Part shown: positions 12,786 through 23,491 of the stretch, piece after piece
How the letters are laid out: every line of letters begins with the position of its first letter
Position numbering within the stretch: position 1 is the first letter of the stretch
Source: Piper betle
Lineage: Eukaryota > Streptophyta > Magnoliopsida > Piperales > Piperaceae
Assembly: GCA_033002965.1 (NCBI GenBank)
Contig: JAURVB010013114.1
Coordinates: forward strand, 62,001-126,000
Direction of reading: 5' to 3'
Length of the DNA: 64,000 nt
The notes under the pieces: generated by a model
Databases searched by the model: none
What the model saw: the letters and a program-made list of their open reading frames with translations, nothing else
Told to the model about the DNA's origin: nothing
Made by a program: the position numbers and the translations under genes

Positions 12786-14138
12786 TCTCCGCGTGACAGT
12801 ACCTTTGGGGCATTAAATTATAGTCAATTAGGCTGACAATATTAATAATACTTTATTATTAATTTATTATCGATAAGATTAGTGAATTTACATAGTAAAT
12901 CTTGCGTAAATATATTTTTTATTTTTTTATATTTTAGGTTTACGAGTCTTTGAATCATATTTATATGGGGTGAGAGGTGTGTAATCTAATTAACCGGCCT
13001 TTAATATTTTTGTGTTGAACATGAATCGTATAAAATTGTATAAAATTTATATAAATACAATTCACACTTACAAAACTAATCTCACTAATTCAGGGTCTAA
13101 ATTTATAGATTTAATTGACATAACCACTTTCATTAAATCTTATTTATTCCACCCATCGAGTCTACTAGAGACTTCCGTAGTAAACCACATAGTATTGTTA
13201 ACTACCGTATGCTATCATCCGCTAGTTCGAATATACCGCATGCTACATTTAAATTCAATATAATTTAAAATTTTATATCATTTTAATCTCTGATATTTTA
13301 GTAAGAAATTTTAAAAATATGATTTTTTTGTGAAAAATTTGATATTTTAATCTATTTAAAAAAAATTAATGATAAAATACATTTTCATATTTAACTAAAT
13401 ATTTTATTTATAATCTATATCTATATTAATATATAAAATTAGGGATTTTTAATAGGGTTATGTAGGAGTCCTCTAATTATTTTACAGTATTACCCTTTAT
13501 TTTTTATTAGTAGAAAATCTAGTTTTCTATTATAATTAAGATTTATTTTAAATTATATTATAATTAATATTTATTTTGATTTTTATTATAATTATGTTTT
13601 GTTTCTAATCCTTTAGCATAGAACGGGTTAACAACTAGTTTTAAAATATAATTCAACTCAATACGTACAAGTTAAACTAAATATACTTTGTACCACTTAA
13701 AAATCAGGTATATTTACTAGTGTGATATTTAAAATTACATCATAAACATCTCTATTTTTAATTAAAATAGGACTTCTTAAACGAAATAATCACTATTTAT
13801 ATTTATAAGCATAATTTAAAATAAGAGCTTCAACATACTTATTTCGTCGTATCTATATAATAATAATATAATAATGAGCTAAAAAGACCACTTTCTATGC
13901 ACATTGAAGATATATTTTAATTTTAAAAATCCTATTTTTTTACTGGCGAAGAAAAATATTTTGATACCTACAACATTCTTAAAATGATAGACAATTTTTT
14001 TAAAAAAACTCACCTTTAAAGTAATTGTAATTTAATATAGTTGTTCATCTACTTGGTATATGGTATAGATGTAATTAAAAAGAAAATAATCAGTTGTCAT
14101 TTTTATTATTAATCTTAGTCGTAAAATCTAAAGATAAT

Positions 14139-14180
<42 letters not shown>

Positions 14181-14412
14181 CAGACACAAATATGAATATG
14201 TTTACTCGTGTTGAATCCGATAATTGATACCCACCACCTTGTACTGTAGGTGACTTGGTTCTTAAGAGTTGAGAGACGAGATAACGAGAAAATGACCCCA
14301 AACGAGGAACTAAAAATGGTCGGGCATACACGAGGAAATGGAGAACCTCATTGCTTTGAAGTGCAATCGCTATTATTTGGAGTTCTCGTCATCAAATTGT
14401 GAAGCCCCCCTC
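12786..14412. other. AT-rich intergenic DNA
   Basis: Very AT-rich, no open frame with recognisable content. Contains a (TA)n tract at 14142-14177. Probably old, unrecognisable repeat sequence. Confidence 0.5.
14142..14177. repeat. (TA)n microsatellite
   Basis: Uninterrupted AT/TA run of about 36 bases. Confidence 0.95.
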
Positions 14413-17141
14413 TGTAAAACCTACGATTCGAGTCAAAGTTTTATATTCAAAATTGGTCGGTTCGACCGTTATATTTTAGTCGAGTCAGTTTAAGAACACG
14501 TGTACTGTGTCGACGCCAGTTGTGTGTATGAGCTATGAGGTTGTACCCTAAGTATATGATGATAACTTCATGAACACAACAAAATAGAATGGGTTATCAG
14601 AATATATGAGAGTATGCTAGTTATTTTTTTATTTTTATATATATTGGATTGTAGAATTAGTTTCAGGCCGTTTACCGCGTTAGGACGCGTTACGGGCAGT
14701 TTGGGTGGGTTGATAGTTTTAGAGCATATCATTATGAAGTTTTGGTGTTTGTTTGATTTTATGGGATTTTTCCCGATTTTTTAAGGATGTAATATGACTT
14801 AGTTATTATTTTTGACTCGTGCCAGACATGAGGCAAATATTATTTACGATATTGCCACCCAATTATTTTCTCAGCCTCCCGACCTTTCTTCCTTCTTCCC
14901 CATCCAAACCCTAGCTGCGCCGCCACCTTTTGCTTGTCGTCGTCGCCGCCGCTATCAAGCCCTGCCTCGACGTTGCCATGCCGCGGCTGCGTTTCGATCA
15001 CGTTGCTGATTCTACCGCTGGCAACCATCGTCGCCACGATCGGGTGGTAGCCTCGACACCCTCGACCCTCCAGTGATCTTTCCCGACTGGAGCAAAGGCC
15101 ATCGCTGCCCAGACTGGCTGAATTTCTTCACCCATCGCCGCTGCTTTGTTTTAGGAATTTTTCGGCGAGCCGCCGCCTCCATTGGCCATGTCGACATCGT
15201 AGATGCGTCGGGCTCGCTGAGCTGGTTCAAATGGTACCCAATATAACCCTATCCAGCCAGTAGACACCGTCGGTGACTGTTGCTGGAAAACCGTCGGAAG
15301 CTGCCAGAACACCATTAAAATCTGCCGAAAAATTGGATTCGCTGGAATTCGCCGGATCTTCTGCGGAGCTCATCCAATCTATCCCAATCGAATTTCGGAC
15401 GCCGATGAGGGCCGAATTCGAGCTCCAAGACGCACGACAAAACCCTAGTCATCGTCAATTACCGATGACGTGAGGTATAATTATCTCCGAGTTAGTTATT
15501 TAAAATTGATGATTGTTAGCACAACATGATAGGATTGATTGATTTCCATGATAAAAGTCTAAGCATGAAAGAAAAATGATATGCATGATATGATTGGTAA
15601 TGGATAAATGTTGGTGATCTAAGTAGATGAATTAACCTGAGCATGTTAATCGAGTACGATGTAACTTAGGAAAAATACAATAAAATTAGTATGAATAGGT
15701 TGAATTAGAATTATTTTCATACTTATGATTATTGATTGTTGATTGTGATGGATGATTATTATGTTGTGTGTGATGTTCATTGAATTTGATGCATCATTTA
15801 GTTAGTAGGCGTTAGTATTTACTTTTGACAAGCTTGGAGCTTCTACCAGGTCCGTTTATGACTCGTCTTTGTTTTACATTCTCTTCTATTGTATATTTAA
15901 TTTATTATTTGCAGGACAAGTTAAGTGTCATTTTATTAGATCCCATTTAACTAGGGTCATTTAACCAAACAATTTTTCGGATTAATAGCCCCTTCAGGAT
16001 GAGATCCCTCAAGGATGATTTCGAAAACAAGATCTACCACAAGTTGCCTTCGGGCCTCATTATATAAATCCCTTCCTAGGCATATATATATAATTTTATC
16101 GAGTTTTCAGTGAGACAAGAGATGGAGAAACCGACTGCACGTACCATGCGTGGATGCCGTGACATTCAAAGCAGGCTCTAGATTAGTGTAGCGGACTGTT
16201 CTATTCCTGAGGGATCCTGACAACTCTACATTTGAGTTCCTCACACTCGGAGAATGTGGAGGTTTACGGGTACTGTTTAGTATAGCGCATGTCCATACTT
16301 GTGGTTTAAAGGGTACTAAAGGTGATTGCCTTCATATTCGGCCTTCGTGCTCCAGAAAATGAAGTAAGAAAATATCAAAAGAGGCATCAGCAGCAACAGA
16401 TTAGTCAGTTTGGAATGCTACTGGGTTTGCAACCCAGTGGCTCTTCGGTAGGTGCCTTTCAGAGTGTTCACGAGGAGTATATGATGTTTTCTTTTATATG
16501 AGAGTTTGCTCTCATAGCCAGCTTGTTATAGTTATTTTTTTTCAGGACTAATAACACTTGTTACTGACGTATTTTTATACTATATGTAGGTAATAATCAC
16601 GAGTTGGAGGGGTCAGTTTGGACGGACGAACATTGTTGTTGCTTGCATACATGTCAGTTGATTGAGTGGTTATATTGTGTTTATGATGTTATTATATGGT
16701 GAACGGTGTGATTAAATGTTTGAGACATGATGATGTGGCATGATTAAATGTTAAGACATGATGATAAAATGTGAAACATGAATAGATTGCACAGTGGAAG
16801 CGTTGTGGGTTGAGACCCAAGCTTCAAGTGAGTTTACAACATAGTGATTGTGTGTGAATGAAATTGTTGATACATGCATATATATTTATATATATTATTT
16901 TGACAGGGTGGCTTCTAATTGCACTTTTAGGGGAGACTCTGTGTGTTTTATTTTAGAATTGTTATTGATTTTGATCGTAATCATACTATTGTATGAATTA
17001 CTTTGCATGTCATCCATGTAGTATCATGTTAGGATTTTGTGCATTTATCTATGCATGACGAGTCGTATTTTTATCTTAAAATACCGAGATTAAATCTGCA
17101 CGAGTTGGGTTTGGGTTAGCCGACCTAATCGAGGCCTGTAA
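14413..17141 (+). mobile_element. LTR-like repeat, copy 1 of a head-to-tail pair
   Basis: Starts TGTAAAACC and runs collinear with the next copy (17142-20089) at clearly recognisable similarity throughout: the ACGATTCGAGTC start, the GC-rich block near 14.9-15.4 kb, and the promoter-like block near 16.0 kb. There is no coding capacity for retrotransposon proteins. TG...CA ends, length and an internal TATA box suggest a long plant LTR. The copy lacks about the last 100 bases present in copy 2, being cut at ...GCCTGTAA where copy 2 begins. Confidence 0.6.
16061..16067 (+). promoter_or_regulatory. TATA box inside LTR-like copy 1
   Basis: TATATAA follows the conserved AAGTTGCCTTCGGGCC stretch found in both copies, the expected place for a U3 promoter. 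The equivalent TATATAA in copy 2 is at 18874-18880. Confidence 0.45.
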
Positions 17142-18873
17142 TGTAAAACCCACGATTCGAGTCAGGGTTTTATATTTAGAACCGGTCGGTTCGACCGTTA
17201 TTTTCGAGTCGAGTCAGTTTCAGAACACGTGTACTGAGCCGACACCGGTCTCGTGTATGAGCCATGGGGGTCATGTGTATCCAAGTATATGATGATAACG
17301 TCATGAACATAGTAGAAAAAAATGAGTTATCAGAATTTATGAGAGTATGCAGTTCATTTTTTTATTATTATGATATATAATGGATCGTAGAATTAGTTTT
17401 AGGCCGTTTACCGTGTTAAGACGCGTTACGGGCATTTTGGGTGGGTTGATAGTTCTAGAGCATATCATTATGATTTTTTTGGTCTTGTTTGATTTTGTGG
17501 GATTTTTCCCAAATTTTTTGAAATTTTTACGACTTAAATATTATTTTGACTCTAGTCGGAGACGAGTCAAGTGATATTTACGAGTTTGCCACCGCACACA
17601 CCCCCGACCTATCCTTTCTTCTTCCCCAAACCCTTGCCGCACGCCGCCACTGCGCATGCCGCCGCCGCTGCTGTGGACGCCCGCCCGACCGCCAATCGTC
17701 GCCCCTAGCTCCGCCACGACGTTGTCGTGTCGCCCCGACCAGCCCCGCTGTTGCCAGGCCGCCGTGACGTTGGAATCGCCTCGCCTAGCGCCGCGGCTAC
17801 ATTTTGGTCGTGTCGCCGATTCCGCCGCCGGCGACCATCGCCACCACGATTAGGTGGTCACCTCAGCACCCTCGACCACCTAGTGACCCTTCTTGACTGG
17901 AGCGGAGGTCGTCGCCGCCGTGGCCGACTGGATCTAGCCACCCATCGTCGCCGGCTCTGTTTTACCATTTTCTGACGAGCAGCCACCTCCATTGACCTCG
18001 TCGACCTCGTAGATGAGTCGGGCTCACCGAGCCGGTTCCAAGGGTACCCAACACGACCACTTTCCGGCCAGTAGATGCCGCCGGCGACTGTCGCCGTAAA
18101 ACCACCGAAAACCGTCGGAAAATCGGAATTTCTGGAATTCACCAGAATTCACCGGATCTTCCGCGAGGCTCACCCAGTCGAGTCCGTTCGAGTTTTGGAC
18201 GCCGATGAGCGCCGAATTTTAGCTTCGAGACACGCGACGGAACCCTAGTCGTCGCCGATTGCCGACTACGTGAGGTATAATTACCTCCGATTGAGTTATT
18301 TATAATTGATTATGATTGTTAGTATAACATGATATAATTGAATAATTGTCATGATAAATGTATGAGTATGAGTGTAGTGATGATTGCATGATGCAATTAA
18401 TTGAGAATAAATAGTGAGTGATCTAATGAGGTAGATCGAGTTGAGCATGCTAATCGAGTAATATAACTTAGGAAAAATACAATAAAATTGGTAGGAATAG
18501 GATGAGTTAGAATTATTTTCATATTTATGATTATTGATTTTGTTTAATTGTGTTGAGTTTGATGCATCATGTAGTTAGTGGGCGTTAGTATTTAGTTTTG
18601 ATGTGTAGGTACGGAGTAGGAGCTCGCCACCTAGGCGCGATGACACGCTTGGAGCTTCTACCAGGTCCATTAGGACTTCTCTCTGATTTTATGATCTTTT
18701 CTATTGTATGTTTGATTTATTGTCTGCAAGACAGGTTAAGTGGCGTTTTATCGGATCCCACTTAACTCGGGCCATTTAACCGAACATTTTCCGGATTAAT
18801 AACCCCTCGAGGATGAGATCCCTCGAGGTTGATTTCGAAAACAAGATCCACCACAAGTTGCCTTCGGGCCTAT

Positions 18874-18880
18874 TATATAA
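18874..18880 (+). promoter_or_regulatory. TATA box inside LTR-like copy 2
   Basis: TATATAA after CCTTCGGGCC, collinear with the one in copy 1. Conservation between diverged copies supports a promoter role in the element. Confidence 0.45.
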
Positions 18881-19987
18881 CTCCCTACCCAAGCCTATAT
18901 ATATATATTTAGTTTTCGCGTTTCTGTGAGATGAGAGATGGAGAAATCGACTGCACGTACCATGCAGAGGATGTCGTGACAGTCAAAGCGGGCTCTGGAT
19001 TAGTGCCAGCGAACTGTTCCATTCCCAAGGGATCCTGACAACTCCACGTTTGAGTTCCTCACACCCGGAGAACGTGGAGGTTTACGGGTACTGTTTAGTA
19101 CAGCGCATGTCCGGACTTGTGGTTCAAAAGGTACTAAAGGCGACTGCCTGAGAGGACTCGGCCTTCGTGCTCAAGGCCAGGAGAAATATGGAGGTAAGGA
19201 GAAGGCTTAGGATAAAGTTTCACGAGAAGTACTGAAAAGAAGTGTCGAGAGCGGCATAGTACCAGCAGCAGATCAGTAAGTTCGGGATGCTACCGGGTCT
19301 GCAGCCCAGTGGCTCCTTAGTAGTGCCCTTCAGAGTGTTCACGTGGAGTATATGTTGTTTTCTTTCATATGAGAGTTTGCTCTCATAGCCAGTTTGTTAT
19401 AGTTATTTTCTTTGCGGACCAGTAACGCTTGTTACTAACGTTTTTCTTATATATATGTAGGTGATAAACACGAGATGGATGTGCCGGCCAGGACGGAGGA
19501 GCAATAAGGTCTTCTGCATACACACATTGGGTGATTGAATGTTTAATGTTTTGTTTATGATGTTATTTTATAAACATGTTATGATTAAATGTTTGAGGCA
19601 TGACAATGACATGAAATGAAATGATCAGAGTAGCGCAGCAAAAGTGTGATGGGTTAGGACCCAAAGTTCAGAGAATGATGAATATAGTAGATTAGAAGTC
19701 TGTGTGAATGCTATTGTTGCTATGCGTATATATGTTTGAATATATAATTTTGACAGGGTAGCCCCTAATTGCATTTTTAGGGGAAATTCTGTCCCTTTCA
19801 TTTTATAATTTTTACTAATTTCGATTGTAATTGTGTTAGTGTGAAAATTGGTTGCATGTCATCCATATAGTATCCTGTTAGGGTTTTATGCATTCATACA
19901 TATATATAGCATGTTAGATCTTCATCTTAAGACACCGAGATTAGATCCGCACGAGTTAGGTTCGGGTTAGCTGACCTAACCGGGGCT

Positions 19988-20089
19988 TGTAACATGTCAG
20001 TTCGGTTCACGAGTGTGAACCGGATTTGGGGTGTTACATGTAACATGTTGGTTCAGTTCACAAGTGTAGACCGGATTTGAGGTGTTACA
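19988..20089 (+). repeat. Tandem duplication of the 51-bp LTR terminus
   Basis: Two adjacent 51-base units (19988-20038 and 20039-20089), each starting TGTAACATGT and ending GGTGTTACA, differ at only a few positions. The LTR-like repeat therefore has a doubled 3' end. Confidence 0.85.
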
Positions 20090-22264
20090 CCCCCGGTGTT
20101 AAGCCACTAGATTTGGAGTTAAGAGTTGAAGCCTTGAAGACCAGCCTTGCTACCTTGCTCCTGTACTCGTCCAAGGCCACCATTGTGAGGCGGAGTGACA
20201 TGATATAGACACATTACAAGCCTAGAAGGCAAACAAAATTTACATGAAAAACTCCAAATTTGAGGAAAAAATTACAGGACAAACGATCGAGATTAAATTT
20301 ATTATATCACATCTTAATACAAAACAGATCTACGAGAGAACAAATTCCCTAATATCAATTTATTATATTTTCTATAAAATTTATATTAACTAAAAAATAA
20401 AATAAAGAATTACAGATTACAAATATAAGAAGGCAAAATTACTATTAATGATTACAAATGAACCTAAACAAAATATTCACTTTTCTTCAGTCTATATAAT
20501 TTTTTTTCCTCTGGCAACACGTATTTTTCTACAAAAACACAAAAACATAAAAACCAAAAAATCAAAAAGGAAAAACGTCTAACCGTGCCTTTATTTGCTT
20601 CACGTAATGCAAAATCTTAATTTTTGTCCAAGAGAAGATTATAATTTCATATATTTCAACACTTACCACCTTGAAGCACTGCTCAACCACTGCCTTTATG
20701 TTGCCGCTTGCCGACTACCACTGTGATCCATCGTCGTCCCAGTCCATCACCTTGTTGCTTGGCCAAAGAGAGGTGCCGCGGCCCAGGTTACTGCTATAAT
20801 ATTTGAGAGGAAGTCCAGCTTTGTATTACTGCCCCTTGGAGCCCTAATATTGTGAAGCCGATGAATCATTGATGTGAAGTTCTCCGAAGGGGAGAAAGCT
20901 GTTGCCTATGGCTGAGGGACTCCTTGCTGCTGCTACTCATAGCGTCGAAAGAAGAACAACTTGTTGCTTGCTGAGAAGAAGTGTTGCTGTGCCACCGTGC
21001 TGGCGGGAAGCCTCTGTTCGGAAGCCTGTTGCTGCTGTATTCCGGAGTTCTTGACAAGGAATCACTCACCATCTGGAGTTCCACCTTGCAGCTAGGAAAG
21101 GAGTCAGGCTCGTGTTGCTGCCTTGCAGGGAGTAACACCGCTCACGTAAAGCTTCAAAAGCTTGCCCAAGACCTTTGAAATCCCACCTTGTTGCTGATCG
21201 TAAAGTGGAGAGTCGGAGTCTTATGGTTGCTTTGAAACCTGGCCAGTAGCTGTAGTTTGAAGCCTCGCGTGGACCAGCGTTACCGTGAGGAGGGAGCCGT
21301 GCAGCCACCTTGTTATTGCCAAGTTTCTTTGTACTCTCGCTAGAGTCCTCTGCCATCGTGTTTTGAAGTCTCGTCAAGTTGGAGTGCTGACCAGGCCTTG
21401 CTTTGCCATGAAGTCCAGGAGATCATCATCTAAAAGCCCCGTACTGAGGAAGAAAATATAGACTTGGACGTGCCAAGCATTGGAGCCGTGCATGTCGTTG
21501 CTGCTACACTGTGTGGGAAAGCAAGAGTATGTGCTTGGTCCGGGAAAGGAGGTGCCGTGCTGATCAACATCAGTGTGGAGCTGTACAGGGAGGAGAAGCA
21601 CTGTCCCAACTCGTTGCCGTTTTCGGGTAGGAAGCCGAGGCCCGCGGAGTCGCGAGAATAAATGGATAAAAGAAGAGCCAATGGTTGACAGACCCATTAT
21701 TTTGATTGAGATTTAGTCCACACTCACTAACTGGTCAAGGCCTGATTAAGAGCCGCCAACAATTCGACTCGAACTACACCGATCTGGATTTGGTTAATTT
21801 TATATTTTGTATCGGTTCAAATCGTCTACACTTGATCCACCTATCCTACCGTTTTTGAGCGTTTAGGACACGTTGACGGTGTCGTTTTGAAGATTGAAGA
21901 ATAAGAAAAAGGTGAATTATATATGGAGTCAAAGGTTTGAAGTGATAAAAATTTTACTAAATTTTGTAATTTGTAAAAGAAGAGAAGGTTAATAGATTGT
22001 GAGTATCAATTTTACCATAAATTGATTTAGAGATTCAAGTTAAAACTTAAAGAATCACATAAAAATTCATGTGTGTGTTATTCTTTATTTCTGATATTTT
22101 ATTTTTATTACATTGGTTTTTGCACGACAATGGTGATATGCAGGTCGCGCAACCAGGCGAGCAAACCATAATGTATAATAACATCCATTTATTATTAGAA
22201 CTTTAAAGTAATCATTGAAAATATTTAATATGTAATAACTTAATTACAATTAATTAAATCTTAT
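20090..22264. other. Intergenic, probable decayed repeat sequence
   Basis: The first 500 bases are AT-rich. From about 20650 to 21700 the base composition is higher in GC and several 60-100-codon frames overlap on both strands, without any recognisable motif; this resembles degraded transposon sequence. The last 600 bases are AT-rich again up to the target site of retrotransposon A. Confidence 0.4.
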
Positions 22265-22644
22265 TGTTCGGGCGCGGGTTCGTCCGCTGGTGCGGGTTAG
22301 AGTGTTCCCGCGTCGGGTTGGAAGGGTTCGGTGGGACCGAGGCGCCCTTGCCGCGCAAAGAGACAGCGTGATGAGACTAAAGAGTCACAAGTATCCAAGG
22401 GATGGCGATTTCCAATCCTAATTATTCATTTCCATAGACATATCATGCTTGAATGCATGAAAATTGCAACTGCAATGCTGCTTCAACTTCAGAAGGGAAA
22501 GATTGTCTTCCTCCTCTGGATTGCAATAACTCCTCCAAGGCGTCTCCTTCAATGGCGTCCTTAGTTGCAGCAGGGTGGATTTCAGCAACTCCTTTAATCA
22601 GCAAGACAGCAACATGACATTTCCTTCCCCTTGCTTCTTCTCCA

Positions 22645-22837
22645 ATGGCAGCAACAAGCAAGGATGGAGGAGTAGGGCGTCCTCCTCCTAGCAGCAACAA
22701 GCAAGGATGGAGGCAATGGCAGCAACAAGCAAGGATGGAGGAGTAGGGCGTCCTCCTCCTAGCAGCAACAAGCAAGGATGGAGGCAATGGCAGCAACAAG
22801 CAAGGATGGAGGAGTAGGGCGTCCTCCTCCTAGCAGC
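22645..22837 (-). repeat. 71-bp tandem repeat inside the LTR
   Basis: GTAGGGCGTCCTCCTCC recurs at 22672, 22743 and 22814, an exact 71-base spacing. The right LTR has two units. Confidence 0.9.
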
Positions 22838-23013
22838 AGCAGCCTGGGCGTGGAACACCGTCTTCCAGCAAAAAGACAGAGTCTTCTACTTCGTCAAGTG
22901 GCTCCTTCTTTAAGTAGTAATGCATGGCATCTCTTTCTTCTAGCCTCCATTGCAGCCAGATCCCCCCTTTGTAGCAGCAACAGGCGTCCTCTTTTATAGC
23001 AAGTAGCAACAAC

Positions 23014-23259
23014 TTCGTCTTCTTCAATGGCAGCTTCGTCTTCTTCAATGGCAGCTTCGTCTTCTTCAATGGCAGCTTCGTCTTCTTCAATGGCAACTTC
23101 GTCTTCTTCAATGGCAGCTTCGTCTTCTTCAATGGCAGCTTCGTCTTCTTCAATGGCAACTTCGTCTTCTTCAATGGCAGCTTCGTCTTCTTCAATGGCA
23201 GCTTCGTCTTCTTCAATGGCAACTTCGTCTTCTTCAATGGCAGCTTCGTCTTCTTCAAT
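23014..23259 (-). repeat. 21-bp minisatellite inside the LTR
   Basis: Eleven full units of TTCGTCTTCTTCAATGGCA plus two bases, and a partial twelfth. The period is a multiple of three, which creates artificial heptad ORFs on both strands. Confidence 0.95.
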
Positions 23260-23403
23260 CTCGTGGACCCCTTTCCCTCCTTCCGAATAAATCTTACGTA
23301 TCTCATTTCTATTAAGTTAGGCATAACCACGGGTTCAACCACGACTGGCTGGGTTAACCGTCATGATTGAGCCGAGGGGTGCGGTGAAAAATTTGGACGA
23401 ACA

Positions 23404-23414
23404 TCAGCCCCCTT
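23404..23414 (-). other. Polypurine tract of element A
   Basis: On the minus strand AAGGGGGCTGA sits directly against the 3' LTR, the position where plus-strand DNA synthesis is primed. The same sequence is at 34954-34964 in element B. Confidence 0.75.
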
Positions 23415-23491
23415 GCCGATTTTTCGCAATCTGAGAAAGAAGAATCGGCAAAACATTTTTATTCATTTTTCATTCTTTTTTTTTTCATAAT

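Larger units (their letters stand above)
17142..20089 (+). mobile_element. LTR-like repeat, copy 2, complete ends
   Basis: Begins TGTAAAACC and ends GGTGTTACA, which are near-perfect short inverted ends (8 of 9) of the type TGTAACACC...GGTGTTACA common in plant Ty3 LTRs. Bases before copy 1 (CCCTC) and after copy 2 (CCCCC) are similar, so the pair may have inserted as a unit, but the match is imperfect and low-complexity. No protein-coding internal region separates the copies. Confidence 0.6.
22265..23403 (-). repeat. 3' LTR of element A (left copy, 1139 bp)
   Basis: TGTTCGGGCGCGGG... to ...TTTGGACGAACA. It has three 71-bp units and eleven 21-bp units, one more of each than the right LTR. 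Confidence 0.93.

Noticed and set aside
12307..12796. Pro/Ser-rich frames on the + strand
   Set aside because: Open in all three frames because of C-rich sequence; no conserved motif, lies inside a putative mobile element.
22830..23342. 170-codon minus-strand frame with KKTKLPL heptads (also 26902-27393)
   Set aside because: The heptads are simply the 21-bp LTR minisatellite read in frame; the opposite strand gives a Ser-rich equivalent.
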